Shown: positions 1 through 7,553, counted from the first letter of the stretch. The stretch is 64,000 nt of DNA from Geodermatophilaceae bacterium NBWT11 (GCA_014218215.1 CP043652.1:3782001-3846000), one strand, 5' to 3'. Program-made: numbers and translations. The notes: generated by a model not told the origin, from the sequence alone.

Positions 1-1
1 G

Positions 2-661
2 AACATCCGGCCGGTCTGCGGGCTGCCGCTCATGCACGTCGAGCGCCCCGAGCTGCGCGGTGTCCGGCGGCTGACCAAGGTGGCCGTCGACCGCACCGTG
101 GCGCTGGTGGTGCTGCTGCTGGGCTCCCCGGCCCTGCTCGCCGTCGCCGCGGCGGTCGCGCTCACCAGCCCGGGCCCGGTGTTCTACCGGCAGCAGCGGG
201 TCGGTCAGGACGGCCGCACCTTCTCGATGCTCAAGTTCCGCAGCATGGTCGTGGACGCCGAGGCACGCCTGGACGTGCTGCAGGCCGCCAGCGAGGGCAA
301 CGGCGTGCTGTTCAAGATGCGCGGGGACCCGCGCGTCACCCGGGTGGGCCGGGTCCTGCGGCGCTACTCGCTGGACGAGCTGCCCCAGCTGCTCAACGTG
401 CTCGGGGGCCAGATGTCGCTGGTCGGGCCGCGCCCGCCGCTGCCCTCCGAGGTCGAGAAGTACGGCTTCGACATGCACCGACGGTTCCTGGTCAAGCCCG
501 GCATCACCGGGCTCTGGCAGATCAGTGGACGATCGGACCTGTCGTGGGACGACTCGGTGCGCATCGACGTCCGGTACGTGGAGAACTGGTCGCTGATGTT
601 CGACCTGATGATCCTCTGGAAGACCGTGGGCGCCGTCGTCCGCGGCTCCGGGGCCTACTGA
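2..661 (+). CDS. Sugar-phosphate (polyprenyl glycosylphosphotransferase) transferase, 5'-truncated
   Basis: C-terminal catalytic part of an exopolysaccharide polyprenyl glycosylphosphotransferase (bacterial sugar transferase family, PF02397), which moves a sugar-1-phosphate onto undecaprenyl phosphate at the inner membrane to start polymer assembly. The open frame runs in from the window edge without a stop, so the Met at 32 is internal. A hydrophobic segment (VALVVLLLGSPALLAV) precedes the cytosolic domain. Family motifs are visible: KFRSM, a DELPQL block, LVGPRPPLPSE and KPGITGLWQISGR. The likely neighbour in function is the downstream UDP-glucose dehydrogenase, which would supply UDP-glucuronate. 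The exact sugar cannot be read from the sequence. Confidence 0.9.
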   Translation, partial: NIRPVCGLPLMHVERPELRGVRRLTKVAVDRTVALVVLLLGSPALLAVAAAVALTSPGPVFYRQQRVGQDGRTFSMLKFRSMVVDAEARLDVLQAASEGNGVLFKMRGDPRVTRVGRVLRRYSLDELPQLLNVLGGQMSLVGPRPPLPSEVEKYGFDMHRRFLVKPGITGLWQISGRSDLSWDDSVRIDVRYVENWSLMFDLMILWKTVGAVVRGSGAY

Positions 662-711
662 ACCCCCGCACGACAGACTCACCACACCACCCCCTGCGAG
701 GACGAGGACAC

Positions 712-2031
712 ATGAAGCTCTCCGTGATCGGTTGCGGTTACCTGGGCGCGGTGCACGCGGCGTCCATGGCCGAGTTGGGCCACGACGTGGTCGGCATCGA
801 GGTCGACGTGCCCAAGGCGCAGCTGTTGGCCGCCGGGAAGGCCCCGTTCCACGAGCCCGGGTTCGAGGAGCTGCTGGGCCGGTCGTTGGCCTCGGGCCGG
901 CTCCGGTTCTCCTCCGACATGGCCGACGCGGCGGGGTCGGCCGTGCACTTCGTGTGCGTGGGGACCCCGCAGAAGCGCGGGGAGTACGCCGCGGACCTGC
1001 GGTACGTGGAGGCCGCGACCGAGGCGTTGCTGGCGGTGCTGGAGCCCGGGGACCTGGTGGTGGGCAAGTCCACCGTGCCGGTGGGGACGGCGGCGCGGCT
1101 GGCCGAGCTGGTCGAGGGCAAGGTGCCCGGGGCGACGCTGGTGTGGAACCCGGAGTTCCTGCGCGAGGGGTTCGCCGTCCAGGACACCCTGCACCCGGAC
1201 CGGCTGGTCTACGGCGTGCCGGCCGGTGCCGACGGCGACCGGGCCCGGGCGGTGCTGGACGAGGTGTACGCCACGATCGTGGCCGCCGGGACACCGCAGG
1301 TGGTCACCGACTACGCCACCGCGGAGATGGTGAAGACCGCGGCGAACTCGTTCCTGGCCACGAAGATCTCCTTCATCAACGCGATGGCCGAGCTGTGCGA
1401 GGCGACGGGCGCGGACGTGAAGCAGCTGGCCGACGCGATCGGCTACGACGACCGGATCGGCCGCAAGTTCCTCAACGCCGGGCTGGGCTTCGGCGGTGGG
1501 TGCCTGCCCAAGGACATCCGGGCGTTCATGGCCCGGGCCGGGGAGCTGGGTGCGGACCAGGCGCTGACGTTCCTGCGCGAGGTCGACAACATCAACATGC
1601 GCCGCCGGATCCGGATGGTGGACCTGGCGCGGGAGGTGTGCGACGGGTCGCTGGTCGGCAAGCGCATCGCCGTCCTCGGGGCCGCGTTCAAGCCCGACTC
1701 CGACGACATCCGGGACTCACCCGCGCTCAACGTGGCCGCCCAGCTGCAGCTGCAGGGGGCCTCGGTGCGGGTGACCGACCCGGCCGCGGGGGACAACATC
1801 CGCCGGTCGTGGCCGCAGCTGGACGTGGTGGACACCGCCGAGGAGGCCGCCGAGCGCGCCGACGCGGTGCTGCTGCTGACCGAGTGGAAGCAGTTCCGCG
1901 AGCTCGACCCGGTCGCGTTCGGCACGGTGGTGGCGAAGAAGCGGGTGCTGGACGGCCGGCAGGCCCTGGACCGGGACGCCTGGGAGGCCGCGGGCTGGGC
2001 GTACCGCGCCCTCGGCCGCCGGGCCGGCTGA
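712..2031 (+). CDS. UDP-glucose/GDP-mannose 6-dehydrogenase family
   Basis: Oxidises a nucleotide sugar, most likely UDP-glucose to UDP-glucuronate, with two NAD+. The 439-residue protein starts with a Rossmann motif (SVIGCGYLGAVHAASMAELGH), has the central FLATKISFINAMAELCE helix and the catalytic Cys in GFGGGCLPKD, and ends with the UDP-binding domain (GAAFKPDSDDIRDSPAL). The ATG at 712 follows a GAGGACGAGGA ribosome-binding stretch; longer upstream reading in this frame is not supported. It lies 50 nt after the sugar transferase and 8 nt before the nucleotidyltransferase, so it may be shared between the exopolysaccharide locus and the lasso locus. GDP-mannose as substrate is less likely but not excluded. 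Confidence 0.92.
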   Translation: MKLSVIGCGYLGAVHAASMAELGHDVVGIEVDVPKAQLLAAGKAPFHEPGFEELLGRSLASGRLRFSSDMADAAGSAVHFVCVGTPQKRGEYAADLRYVEAATEALLAVLEPGDLVVGKSTVPVGTAARLAELVEGKVPGATLVWNPEFLREGFAVQDTLHPDRLVYGVPAGADGDRARAVLDEVYATIVAAGTPQVVTDYATAEMVKTAANSFLATKISFINAMAELCEATGADVKQLADAIGYDDRIGRKFLNAGLGFGGGCLPKDIRAFMARAGELGADQALTFLREVDNINMRRRIRMVDLAREVCDGSLVGKRIAVLGAAFKPDSDDIRDSPALNVAAQLQLQGASVRVTDPAAGDNIRRSWPQLDVVDTAEEAAERADAVLLLTEWKQFRELDPVAFGTVVAKKRVLDGRQALDRDAWEAAGWAYRALGRRAG

Positions 2032-2039
2032 CCGCCGCC

Positions 2040-3185
2040 GTGCCCGGGCCGCGGCCGAGCAGCCCGGGCGCCGTGGTGCTCTGGGCCGCCCGGCGGGCGG
2101 CCGGGCACGACGCGCCGCCACCGGCCTGGCGGGGGGACGACGGGGCGCTGCGCGCCGCGGTCGCCCACCACCGGGCCTGGCTGCTGCTCGCCGCGCACGG
2201 CCCCGACGTGCCCGGTGTGCCGGGGGCGCTGCTTGCCGAGGCCTGGGCCCGCCGGGACCGGGCGCGCCGGGCGCAGCTGCAGACCGACGCCGACCTCACC
2301 GTCGCCGGCGCCGCCCTGGACGCGGCCGGCGTCCGGTGGGCCTGCCTCAAGGGCCCGGTGCTGACCGCGGTGCACGCCCGGGCCGGGGCCGACCGGGCCG
2401 CCCTGGACCTGGACCTGCTCGTCGCCCCCGACCGGCTCGCCGCGGCACTCGACGCCTTCGAGGGCGCCGGCGGCGCAATGCTGACCCGCAACTTCGCGCT
2501 GCTGCGCCGCGAGCTGCCCGGCGAGGTCGCCGTCCGCGGCCGGTTCGGCACCGTGCTGGACCTGCACTGGACGCTGGTCAACCGGGCCGGCCGACGACGC
2601 CGCACCACCGTGTCCACCACGGACCTGCTCGACCGGGCCTCGCCGGTGCAGCTCGCCGGCCGTCCGGTGCCCGCGCTGCAGCCCGACGACGCCCTCGTGC
2701 ACGTCTGCCTGCACGCCGCGCTGGCCGGGGCGACCCGGGTGTCCTGGCTGCTGGACGTGACGCTGTCGGTGCAGGACCGCCCGGTCGACTGGTCCCGGGT
2801 GGTCGGCACCGCCCGGGCCTGGGGGGTGCCCGCCCCGGTGGGCCTGGTGCTCGCCCGCGCCGCGACCCTGTTGGCGGCCCCGGTGCCGCGGTCGGTGCTG
2901 CGCCGGCTCGCGGCCCCGGACTGGCGGTTGGCGGAGCGGTGGGCCGGGCCGCGCGTCCTGCACAGCACCGCCGACCTGGGCAGCTGGCCGGCCCGGCTGG
3001 CCGTCGGCTCGGCCGAGCACGCGACCGTCCCGGGACTGCTCACCGCCCGGGCCGCCCGGCTCGTCGCCGGCCGCCCGGCGGCGTTCGTGCAGGGGGCGTC
3101 GGCCCCGGGATCGGCCCTGCACCCGGCCGGGGACCACGCCGACCTCACCGCCTTCCTGCAGACCGTCGCGCAGGAGGCGGCGTGA
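2040..3185 (+). CDS. NTP_transf_5 nucleotidyltransferase family protein (lasso-locus tailoring)
   Basis: 381-residue protein of the uncharacterised nucleotidyltransferase family PF14907 (NTP_transf_5). The diagnostic LKG motif (ACLKGPVLTAVH) and the DxDLLV metal-binding motif (ALDLDLLVAPD) are present, followed by an LDLHW block. Members commonly sit in lasso-peptide loci next to a kinase. As I recall, the Bacillus pseudomycoidin homologue is linked to sugar addition on a phosphorylated lasso peptide. Here it is the first gene of the lasso operon, overlapping the next start by GTGA at 3182. The GTG at 2040 is preferred because it lies 8 nt after the dehydrogenase; GTGs at 2073 and 2076 are alternatives. 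Its substrate is unknown. Confidence 0.8.
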   Translation: MPGPRPSSPGAVVLWAARRAAGHDAPPPAWRGDDGALRAAVAHHRAWLLLAAHGPDVPGVPGALLAEAWARRDRARRAQLQTDADLTVAGAALDAAGVRWACLKGPVLTAVHARAGADRAALDLDLLVAPDRLAAALDAFEGAGGAMLTRNFALLRRELPGEVAVRGRFGTVLDLHWTLVNRAGRRRRTTVSTTDLLDRASPVQLAGRPVPALQPDDALVHVCLHAALAGATRVSWLLDVTLSVQDRPVDWSRVVGTARAWGVPAPVGLVLARAATLLAAPVPRSVLRRLAAPDWRLAERWAGPRVLHSTADLGSWPARLAVGSAEHATVPGLLTARAARLVAGRPAAFVQGASAPGSALHPAGDHADLTAFLQTVAQEAA

Positions 3186-3990
3186 CCCCCCGCTGGCTGC
3201 GCCTGCACCTGGCCGGCGAGCGCCTGCTGGAGGGCGCGGTGCACCGGGCCGAGGCGCCTGGGACGGCGTGTGGCTGGGCCTGCTGACCCCCGACCAGCTC
3301 GCCCTGCTCGACCGGCACTTCTACGACGGCGAGCCGGTCTACCGCTCCGAGGCGCACAACCGGCAGGGCCTCTTCGACTGGGAGACCCACGTGGTGGACA
3401 CCCACCTGCCGGCCGGCTGCCGGGTCGTCGTCACCGGCGCCGGCGGGGGCCGCGAGGTGCTGGCGCTGCTGGCCCGCGGGCACGACGTCGCCGGCTTCGA
3501 GCCCAACCCCACGCTGGCGGCCGTGGGCGCCACGCTGACCGCGGCCGACGGGCACGGTGCCCGGGTGGCGGTCAGTGCCCGGGACGGGTTCCCGGTGGGT
3601 CCGGGCAGCACCGATGCCGTCGTCCTGGGCTGGGGCTCCTACATGCTCGTGCCCACCCGCTCGGCCCGGGTCGCCCTGCTGCGCGCCGCGGCGGCGGCGG
3701 CCGGCGGCGGTCCGGTGCTGCTGTCCTACTTCCGGCTGCCGGCCGACCGACGCCAGTTCCGCACCGCGCTGCGGGTCGCCCGCCCGCTGCGGCGCTGGCG
3801 CGGGGCCGAGCCACCGCTGCTCGGGGACGCACTGGCCCCCAACGCGGTGCACCACTTCACCGGCGCGCAGATCGCCGAGGAGGCCGCCGCGGCCGAGCTG
3901 GTCGTGGTCGAGCGGGGCGACGGGGAGTACGGCTGGGCCGTCGTGCGGGCACCGGCCCGCACCCAGGAGACAGGGGAGGGACCACCATGA
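3182..3990 (+). CDS. Class I SAM-dependent methyltransferase-like protein, apparent -1 frame break
   Basis: Rossmann-fold methyltransferase-like protein. The SAM-binding glycine motif (VVVTGAGGGREVLAL) is followed by an acidic residue after strand 2 (AGFEPNP). The uninterrupted frame begins at GTG 3268 and gives 240 residues. However, a GTG at 3182 overlapping the previous stop gives a plausible N-terminus (VTPRWLRLHLAGERLLEGAVHRAEA) that runs into a stop at 3286. Joining the two frames near 3256 (GCGCCTGGG) needs one extra base, for example one more C, and yields EAPWDGVWLGLL. I read this as one gene with a lost base. It ends in ATGA overlap with the PqqD-like gene, so it belongs to the lasso operon. 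Its target is unknown. Confidence 0.7.
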
Positions 3991-4259
3991 GCGAGGGACC
4001 GACGATCAGGCTGCGGCCGGGGGCGGTGTCCTGGCGCGAGGCCGACGGCGAGGTGATCGCCCTGGACCTGGGCACCTCGGACTACCTGGGGGTCAACGCC
4101 ACCGGTGCGGCGCTGTGGACCCGGATCGCCGAGGGCAGCACCGCGGCCGAGCTCGTGGGCGTGCTGCAGGCGCAGTTCGACGTGTCGGCGGACCGGGCCG
4201 CCGCCGACGTGGCCGCTTTCGTCGGGGACCTCCGCACCCGGGGACTGCTCGAGACGTGA
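3987..4259 (+). CDS. PqqD-like RiPP recognition element (lasso B1)
   Basis: Small 90-residue PqqD-family protein. Such proteins form a winged-helix RiPP recognition element that binds the leader of a lasso precursor and presents it to the B2 protease and the cyclase. The typical pattern is visible: an N-terminal beta section (VIALDLGTSDYLGVNATGAALWTRI), where the LNxTGxxLW-like motif is diagnostic, then helices and the closing LRTRGLLE. Start ATG 3987 overlaps the upstream stop (ATGA) and the stop overlaps the B2 start (GTGA), so translation is probably coupled. It is separate from B2, as in actinobacterial clusters, not fused. Confidence 0.9.
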   Translation: MSEGPTIRLRPGAVSWREADGEVIALDLGTSDYLGVNATGAALWTRIAEGSTAAELVGVLQAQFDVSADRAAADVAAFVGDLRTRGLLET

Positions 4260-4693
4260 TCCCCCGTCCTGCGCCGTCCCGGTTGCACGACCCGGCCCGG
4301 TGGGGGGCCTACCGGCGGGAGCCGCTGACCGGGCGGCTCGCGCCGGCCACCCTGCGCGCGGCCTGGTGGGCCCGGACGGCGGTGCGCCGGGCCCGCCGGG
4401 CGCTGGCCGCGGACGGTGTCGACGCCGTGGTGGCCCCACCGCCGGCGCTGCCGGCCGGCGCCCGCCGCGGGGTCGAGGCCGTGCTGCGCCGCACCGCGCC
4501 GACCTGCCTGGAACGCAGCCTGGTGCTGCAGGCCTGGCTGGCCGCCCACGACGTGCCCTGCGAGGTCGTCGTCGGCGTCGCGGGCTCGACCGGCGGGGAC
4601 GGCGGGGTGCGGGCGCACGCCTGGCTCGACGTCGAGGCGCACGACCCGGTCGCCCGTGGCTACCGGGAGATCCACCGGCTGCCGCCGCGGTGA
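4256..4693 (+). CDS. Lasso peptide leader protease B2 (transglutaminase-like)
   Basis: 145-residue transglutaminase-fold cysteine protease of the lasso B2 family, which removes the leader from the precursor so that the core can cyclise. A Cys-His-Asp triad is readable: Cys84 in APTCLERSLVLQAWL, His121 and Asp125 in RAHAWLDVEAH. The CLERSL motif is characteristic of this family. The GTG start overlaps the PqqD stop and the stop overlaps the cyclase start by 4 nt. The length is normal for stand-alone B2 proteins. With the B1 and C genes adjoining it, the assignment is strong. Confidence 0.92.
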   Translation: MIPRPAPSRLHDPARWGAYRREPLTGRLAPATLRAAWWARTAVRRARRALAADGVDAVVAPPPALPAGARRGVEAVLRRTAPTCLERSLVLQAWLAAHDVPCEVVVGVAGSTGGDGGVRAHAWLDVEAHDPVARGYREIHRLPPR

Positions 4694-5850
4694 CGCCGTC
4701 GACCGCCTGGCAGCTCGACCCGCTCGAGCTCGCCGCCGGGTTCCCGCTGGGGCTGGGTCCCGGACCCGCGTTGGCCCGTGCGCTGCCGGGCACCCCGACC
4801 GCGCGCGGCGCCTTCGAGGCCGTGCTGCGCCAGGCGCTGCGCCGTCCGCCGTGCGTGGTCAGCTTCTCCGGCGGCCGGGACTCCTCCGCCGTGCTCGCGG
4901 TGGCCGCCCTCGTCGCGCGCCGGGAGGGGCTGCCGCCCCCGGTCGCGGTCACCCTGCGGTTCGCCGGGGTGCCCGCCGCGGAGGAGTCGGCGTGGCAGGA
5001 GCAGGTGGTCGCCCACCTCGGGGTGGCCGACTGGGAGGTCGTCGAGGTCACCGGCCAGCTGGACCTGGTCGGTCCCGTGGCCGCCCGCGAGACCGGTCGG
5101 CACGGGGTCCTGTGGCCGGCGAACACGCTCTTCCACGCCCCCGTGGCGGAGCGGGCGGCCGGTGGCACGCTGGTCACCGGGTTCGGCGGGGACGAGGTGA
5201 TGAGCCCCGGGTGGGCGTGGGACCGGGTCGGCCGGTTGCGCGACCGCACGAGCCGGCCGGTGCCGGCCGACCTGGTCGAGCTGGCCGGGGCGGTGGCACG
5301 TGGACCGGTGCGCCGGTGGGTGCTGGACCGCCGTCCCGAGCCCAGCGCGCCCAGCCCCTGGCTGCACCCGGGCGTGGACGCCGAGGTGCGGGACCGGTGG
5401 CGGGCCCTGCGGGCGGCGGAGCCGGTGCGGCACGACCGGGCCCTGCTCGGGCACTGGTGGACCTCGCGCTACCTGCAGGTCACCCGGCAGAGCCTGCGGC
5501 TGCTGGCCGCCGGGCACGGCGCCGCCGTGGCCCACCCGTTCACCGAGCCGGCCTTCCTGGCCGCGCTGGCGCGGGAACGGGGGCACTCCGGGCCCCGGCA
5601 CCGGACCCGGGAGATGGTCCGGCTGTTCGCCGACGTGCTGCCGCAGGCCACGGTGTCCCGGGTGGGCAAGGCGACGTTCAACGGCGCGTTCTGGGGCCCG
5701 CACACCCGGGCGTTCGTCGCCGACTGGGACGGGTCGGGGGTCGACCCCGCGCTGGTCGACGTGGCCGCGCTGCGCCGGGAGTGGGCCGCGGCCGACCCGG
5801 ACGCCCGCACCCACCCGCTGCTGCAGGCCGCCTGGGCTGCCCGGGTCTAG
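4690..5850 (+). CDS. Asparagine-synthetase-like lasso cyclase (C), lacking the glutaminase-like domain
   Basis: 386-residue asparagine synthase-related protein. Lasso cyclases adenylate the side-chain carboxyl of a core Asp or Glu and join it to the core N-terminus, making the macrolactam ring. The PP-loop for ATP is present at residues 60-66 (SGGRDSS), with a second conserved block GFGGDEVMSPGW and the KATFNGAFWG region near the C-terminus. Canonical lasso cyclases are about 500-600 residues with an N-terminal glutaminase-like domain; here the PP-loop begins almost at once, so that domain is absent. The GTG start is fixed by overlap with B2. The stop overlaps the convergent kinase by 4 nt. 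Confidence 0.88.
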   Translation: MTPSTAWQLDPLELAAGFPLGLGPGPALARALPGTPTARGAFEAVLRQALRRPPCVVSFSGGRDSSAVLAVAALVARREGLPPPVAVTLRFAGVPAAEESAWQEQVVAHLGVADWEVVEVTGQLDLVGPVAARETGRHGVLWPANTLFHAPVAERAAGGTLVTGFGGDEVMSPGWAWDRVGRLRDRTSRPVPADLVELAGAVARGPVRRWVLDRRPEPSAPSPWLHPGVDAEVRDRWRALRAAEPVRHDRALLGHWWTSRYLQVTRQSLRLLAAGHGAAVAHPFTEPAFLAALARERGHSGPRHRTREMVRLFADVLPQATVSRVGKATFNGAFWGPHTRAFVADWDGSGVDPALVDVAALRREWAAADPDARTHPLLQAAWAARV

Positions 5851-6674
5851 CGCCGGGCGAGCTCGGCGAGCAGCTGCTCGGTGGCCGCCGCCATCAGCGA
5901 CCAGTCCCGGGGCCGGGTCCACTGCAGCACCGGGACGCCGGCCAGGTCGAAGAACTGCGCCGGGTCCGGTGGGGGACGGCGCAGCGCCGCCGCCTGCACC
6001 AGCAACGGCACCCGCGCCGCCGGCGGCACCGGGCGCAGGTCGGGCGGACCCCAGGCCGGCACCAGCCACCCGGCCAGCGGGGTCGGCCCCGCCGGGGGCA
6101 CCGGCACCCGCCACCGCTCACGGCGACCGACCACGCCCATCGGGGTGCCCAGCCCGAGGTGCTCGGCGGCGCCGCGGCGCAGGTCGACCAGGCCCGGACC
6201 GGGCAGCACCTGGCGGTCGACGACCACGGCGACGTCGTCGGTGACCACGGGGTGGCCCAGCACGTGCGCCTGGGCGACCAGCGAGCTCTTCCCGGCGTCC
6301 CGGGCGCCCAGCACGCCCCACGCCCGGCCGGCGACGGACACCGCGCCGGCGTGGAAGACGTCGTGGCCCAGCCAGTGGGCGGCGATCGCGGACACCAGGG
6401 AGAGGTGCGGGTGCACCAGGTGGTCGTGCGGCAGGGGGTCGACGGTGGTGAAGTGCGCCGTCCGGGTGGCCCGGTCCAGGTGCAGGTCACCCGCACCGTT
6501 GACCATCGCGAACGCGGCCCGGTCCCCGTCCAGCAGGTCCGCGGTCAGGGTCGAGGGCCCCCGGGCCTGGCCGACCCGCAGCACCGGGGCGTCGGCCGGC
6601 ACGGGGCGCAGCAGGTGCCGGGCGTCGGTCAGGTCGGGCAGGGCGAGCCCGTAGCACCCGAGGTGCGGCGTCAC
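5847..6674 (-). CDS. HPr kinase/phosphorylase-like protein (lasso kinase candidate)
   Basis: 275-residue P-loop protein resembling HPr serine kinase. It has a Walker A-type loop at 123-131 (GARDAGKSS), the preceding DVFHAGAV segment and the downstream acidic VTDDVAVV motif at 144-151. Homologues in lasso clusters, such as the paeninodin kinase, phosphorylate the C-terminal serine of the precursor. The precursor encoded divergently here does end in Ser, which supports that role. The gene is transcribed opposite to the synthesis operon and overlaps the cyclase end by 4 nt; its GTG start lies inside the palindrome at 6665-6688. A role as a regulator-type kinase is the alternative. Confidence 0.8.
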   Translation of the reverse strand: MTPHLGCYGLALPDLTDARHLLRPVPADAPVLRVGQARGPSTLTADLLDGDRAAFAMVNGAGDLHLDRATRTAHFTTVDPLPHDHLVHPHLSLVSAIAAHWLGHDVFHAGAVSVAGRAWGVLGARDAGKSSLVAQAHVLGHPVVTDDVAVVVDRQVLPGPGLVDLRRGAAEHLGLGTPMGVVGRRERWRVPVPPAGPTPLAGWLVPAWGPPDLRPVPPAARVPLLVQAAALRRPPPDPAQFFDLAGVPVLQWTRPRDWSLMAAATEQLLAELARR

Positions 6675-6688
6675 CTAGGTGAAGCCGC
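6665..6688. promoter_or_regulatory. 24-bp near-perfect palindrome between kinase and precursor
   Basis: The segment reads GCGGC-g-TCACCTAGGTGA-a-GCCGC: a perfect 12-bp palindrome at 6671-6682 flanked, after one mismatched pair, by 5-bp matching arms. It overlaps the kinase start codon and lies about 28 bp upstream of the precursor's putative -10 box. Its position in a divergent promoter region suggests an operator, possibly for one of the LuxR-type regulators encoded downstream. That pairing is inference. Confidence 0.5.
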
Positions 6689-6715
6689 CCGGTGACCGGC
6701 CCGGGGCCGCGCACC

Positions 6716-6721
6716 TACGTT
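6716..6721 (+). promoter_or_regulatory. Putative -10 box of the precursor gene (TACGTT)
   Basis: TACGTT fits the actinobacterial TANNNT -10 pattern and lies 29 nt before the precursor start, leaving a short leader that carries the GGGAGC ribosome-binding site. No clear -35 element is seen. Confidence 0.45.
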
Positions 6722-6750
6722 CAGCGCTCCACCGACTCCAGGGAGCAACC

Positions 6751-6915
6751 GTGTTCGAGTACGAGTCACCGACCGTCACGACCATCGGGTCGCTGCACGA
6801 CATGACCCTCCAGTACAAGACGTTCGGCGCCGCCGACGGCGTCATCCTGGTCATCCCCGGCACCCCCAACGGCCCCGGCGGGGACTCCGACGAGTTCGGC
6901 AACGTCCTCAGCTGA
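6751..6915 (+). CDS. Lasso peptide precursor (A)
   Basis: 54-residue precursor starting at GTG 6751, seven nt after a GGGAGC ribosome-binding site. Residues 4-19 match the lasso leader rule YxxPxLxxxGxFxxxT with exact spacing: Tyr4, Pro7, Val9, Gly13, Leu15, Thr19. With Thr at -2 and Leu20 at -1, the core begins at Gln21 as QYKTFGAAD, placing Asp at core position 9, one of the three allowed ring positions (7-9). The core would be 34 residues, longer than most lasso peptides, with a hydrophobic GVILVIPG stretch, a Gly/Pro/Asn linker, an acidic GDSDEF part and a C-terminal Ser. Gln at core position 1 is unusual. The tail may be trimmed after synthesis. Confidence 0.88.
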   Translation: MFEYESPTVTTIGSLHDMTLQYKTFGAADGVILVIPGTPNGPGGDSDEFGNVLS

Positions 6916-6920
6916 CGCGC

Positions 6921-7553
6921 TCACCGCGGCACCAGGCCCAGGTCCAGGGCGCGCTGCACGGCCTGGGCGTGGCTGCGCACCCCGAGCTTGACGAAGATCC
7001 GCGACCGGTGGCTGTCCACGGTGCGGGCCGAGAGCCCCAGCGCCCGGGCGATGGACTTCACCGGGTCACCGGCCAGCATCGCCACCAGCACCTCCTGCTC
7101 CTTGGGCGTCAGCGCCGGCGGGCGGGGGGCGCGGGCCTCCCGCCACTGCTGCAGCACCAGCGCGGCGACGGTGGGGTGCAGGGTCGCGCGCCCGGACACC
7201 GTCTCCCGGACGGCGGTCGCCACGTCCTCGGCGGTGCACTCCTCCAGCAGCAGCACGCCCGACGCCCCGGCCAGGAGCAGCTCCGGGACGGCGCCGGCGC
7301 TCGCCCGCGGGCACACCACCAGCACCCGGGTGGCCGCCCCCAGCACCGCGGGCAGCAGCGCGGCCAGCGGGACGTCGTCCACCACCACGTCGCTGACCAG
7401 CAGCCCGGCCCCCTCCCCGCAGGCCCGGACGACGTCCTCGGCGGTCGTGGGGGTGCGCACCGGGCGCACCCAGGCGTGGGTCAGCACGTCGCGCAGCACG
7501 GACCGCACCAGGGGCGAGGACCCGGCGACCACCGCCGCCACCGCGCCGCTCAC
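6921..7553 (-). CDS. LuxR/NarL-type regulator with degenerate receiver domain
   Basis: 210-residue protein with a C-terminal LuxR helix-turn-helix (LTPKEQEVLVAMLAGDPVKSIARALGLSARTVDSH...) and an N-terminal receiver-like half. The acidic pocket near the start is replaced by AGSSP and the usual lysine near the end of the domain (AGASGVLLLEE) is missing, so phosphorylation is doubtful. It is the second gene of a two-gene operon with another LuxR-type protein (4-nt overlap), and its stop is 5 nt from the lasso precursor stop. No sensor kinase is nearby. It probably regulates the lasso locus; ligand or partner unknown. Confidence 0.8.
   Translation of the reverse strand: MSGAVAAVVAGSSPLVRSVLRDVLTHAWVRPVRTPTTAEDVVRACGEGAGLLVSDVVVDDVPLAALLPAVLGAATRVLVVCPRASAGAVPELLLAGASGVLLLEECTAEDVATAVRETVSGRATLHPTVAALVLQQWREARAPRPPALTPKEQEVLVAMLAGDPVKSIARALGLSARTVDSHRSRIFVKLGVRSHAQAVQRALDLGLVPR

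Noticed and set aside
32-661. A complete 209-residue sugar transferase starting at ATG 32
   Set aside because: The frame is open to the window edge and reads NIRPVCGLPLMHVERPELRG, normal internal sequence for this family.
2336-3286. A 316-codon plus-strand frame overlapping the nucleotidyltransferase
   Set aside because: Most is off-frame Arg/Gly/Pro-rich sequence; only its last 34 codons (from 3182) look real, as the N-terminus of the frame-broken methyltransferase.
6826-6915. Alternative lasso core starting at Gly26 (GAADGVILV) with Thr24 at -2
   Set aside because: The leader spacing points to Thr19, and this cut leaves no Asp or Glu at core positions 7-9.
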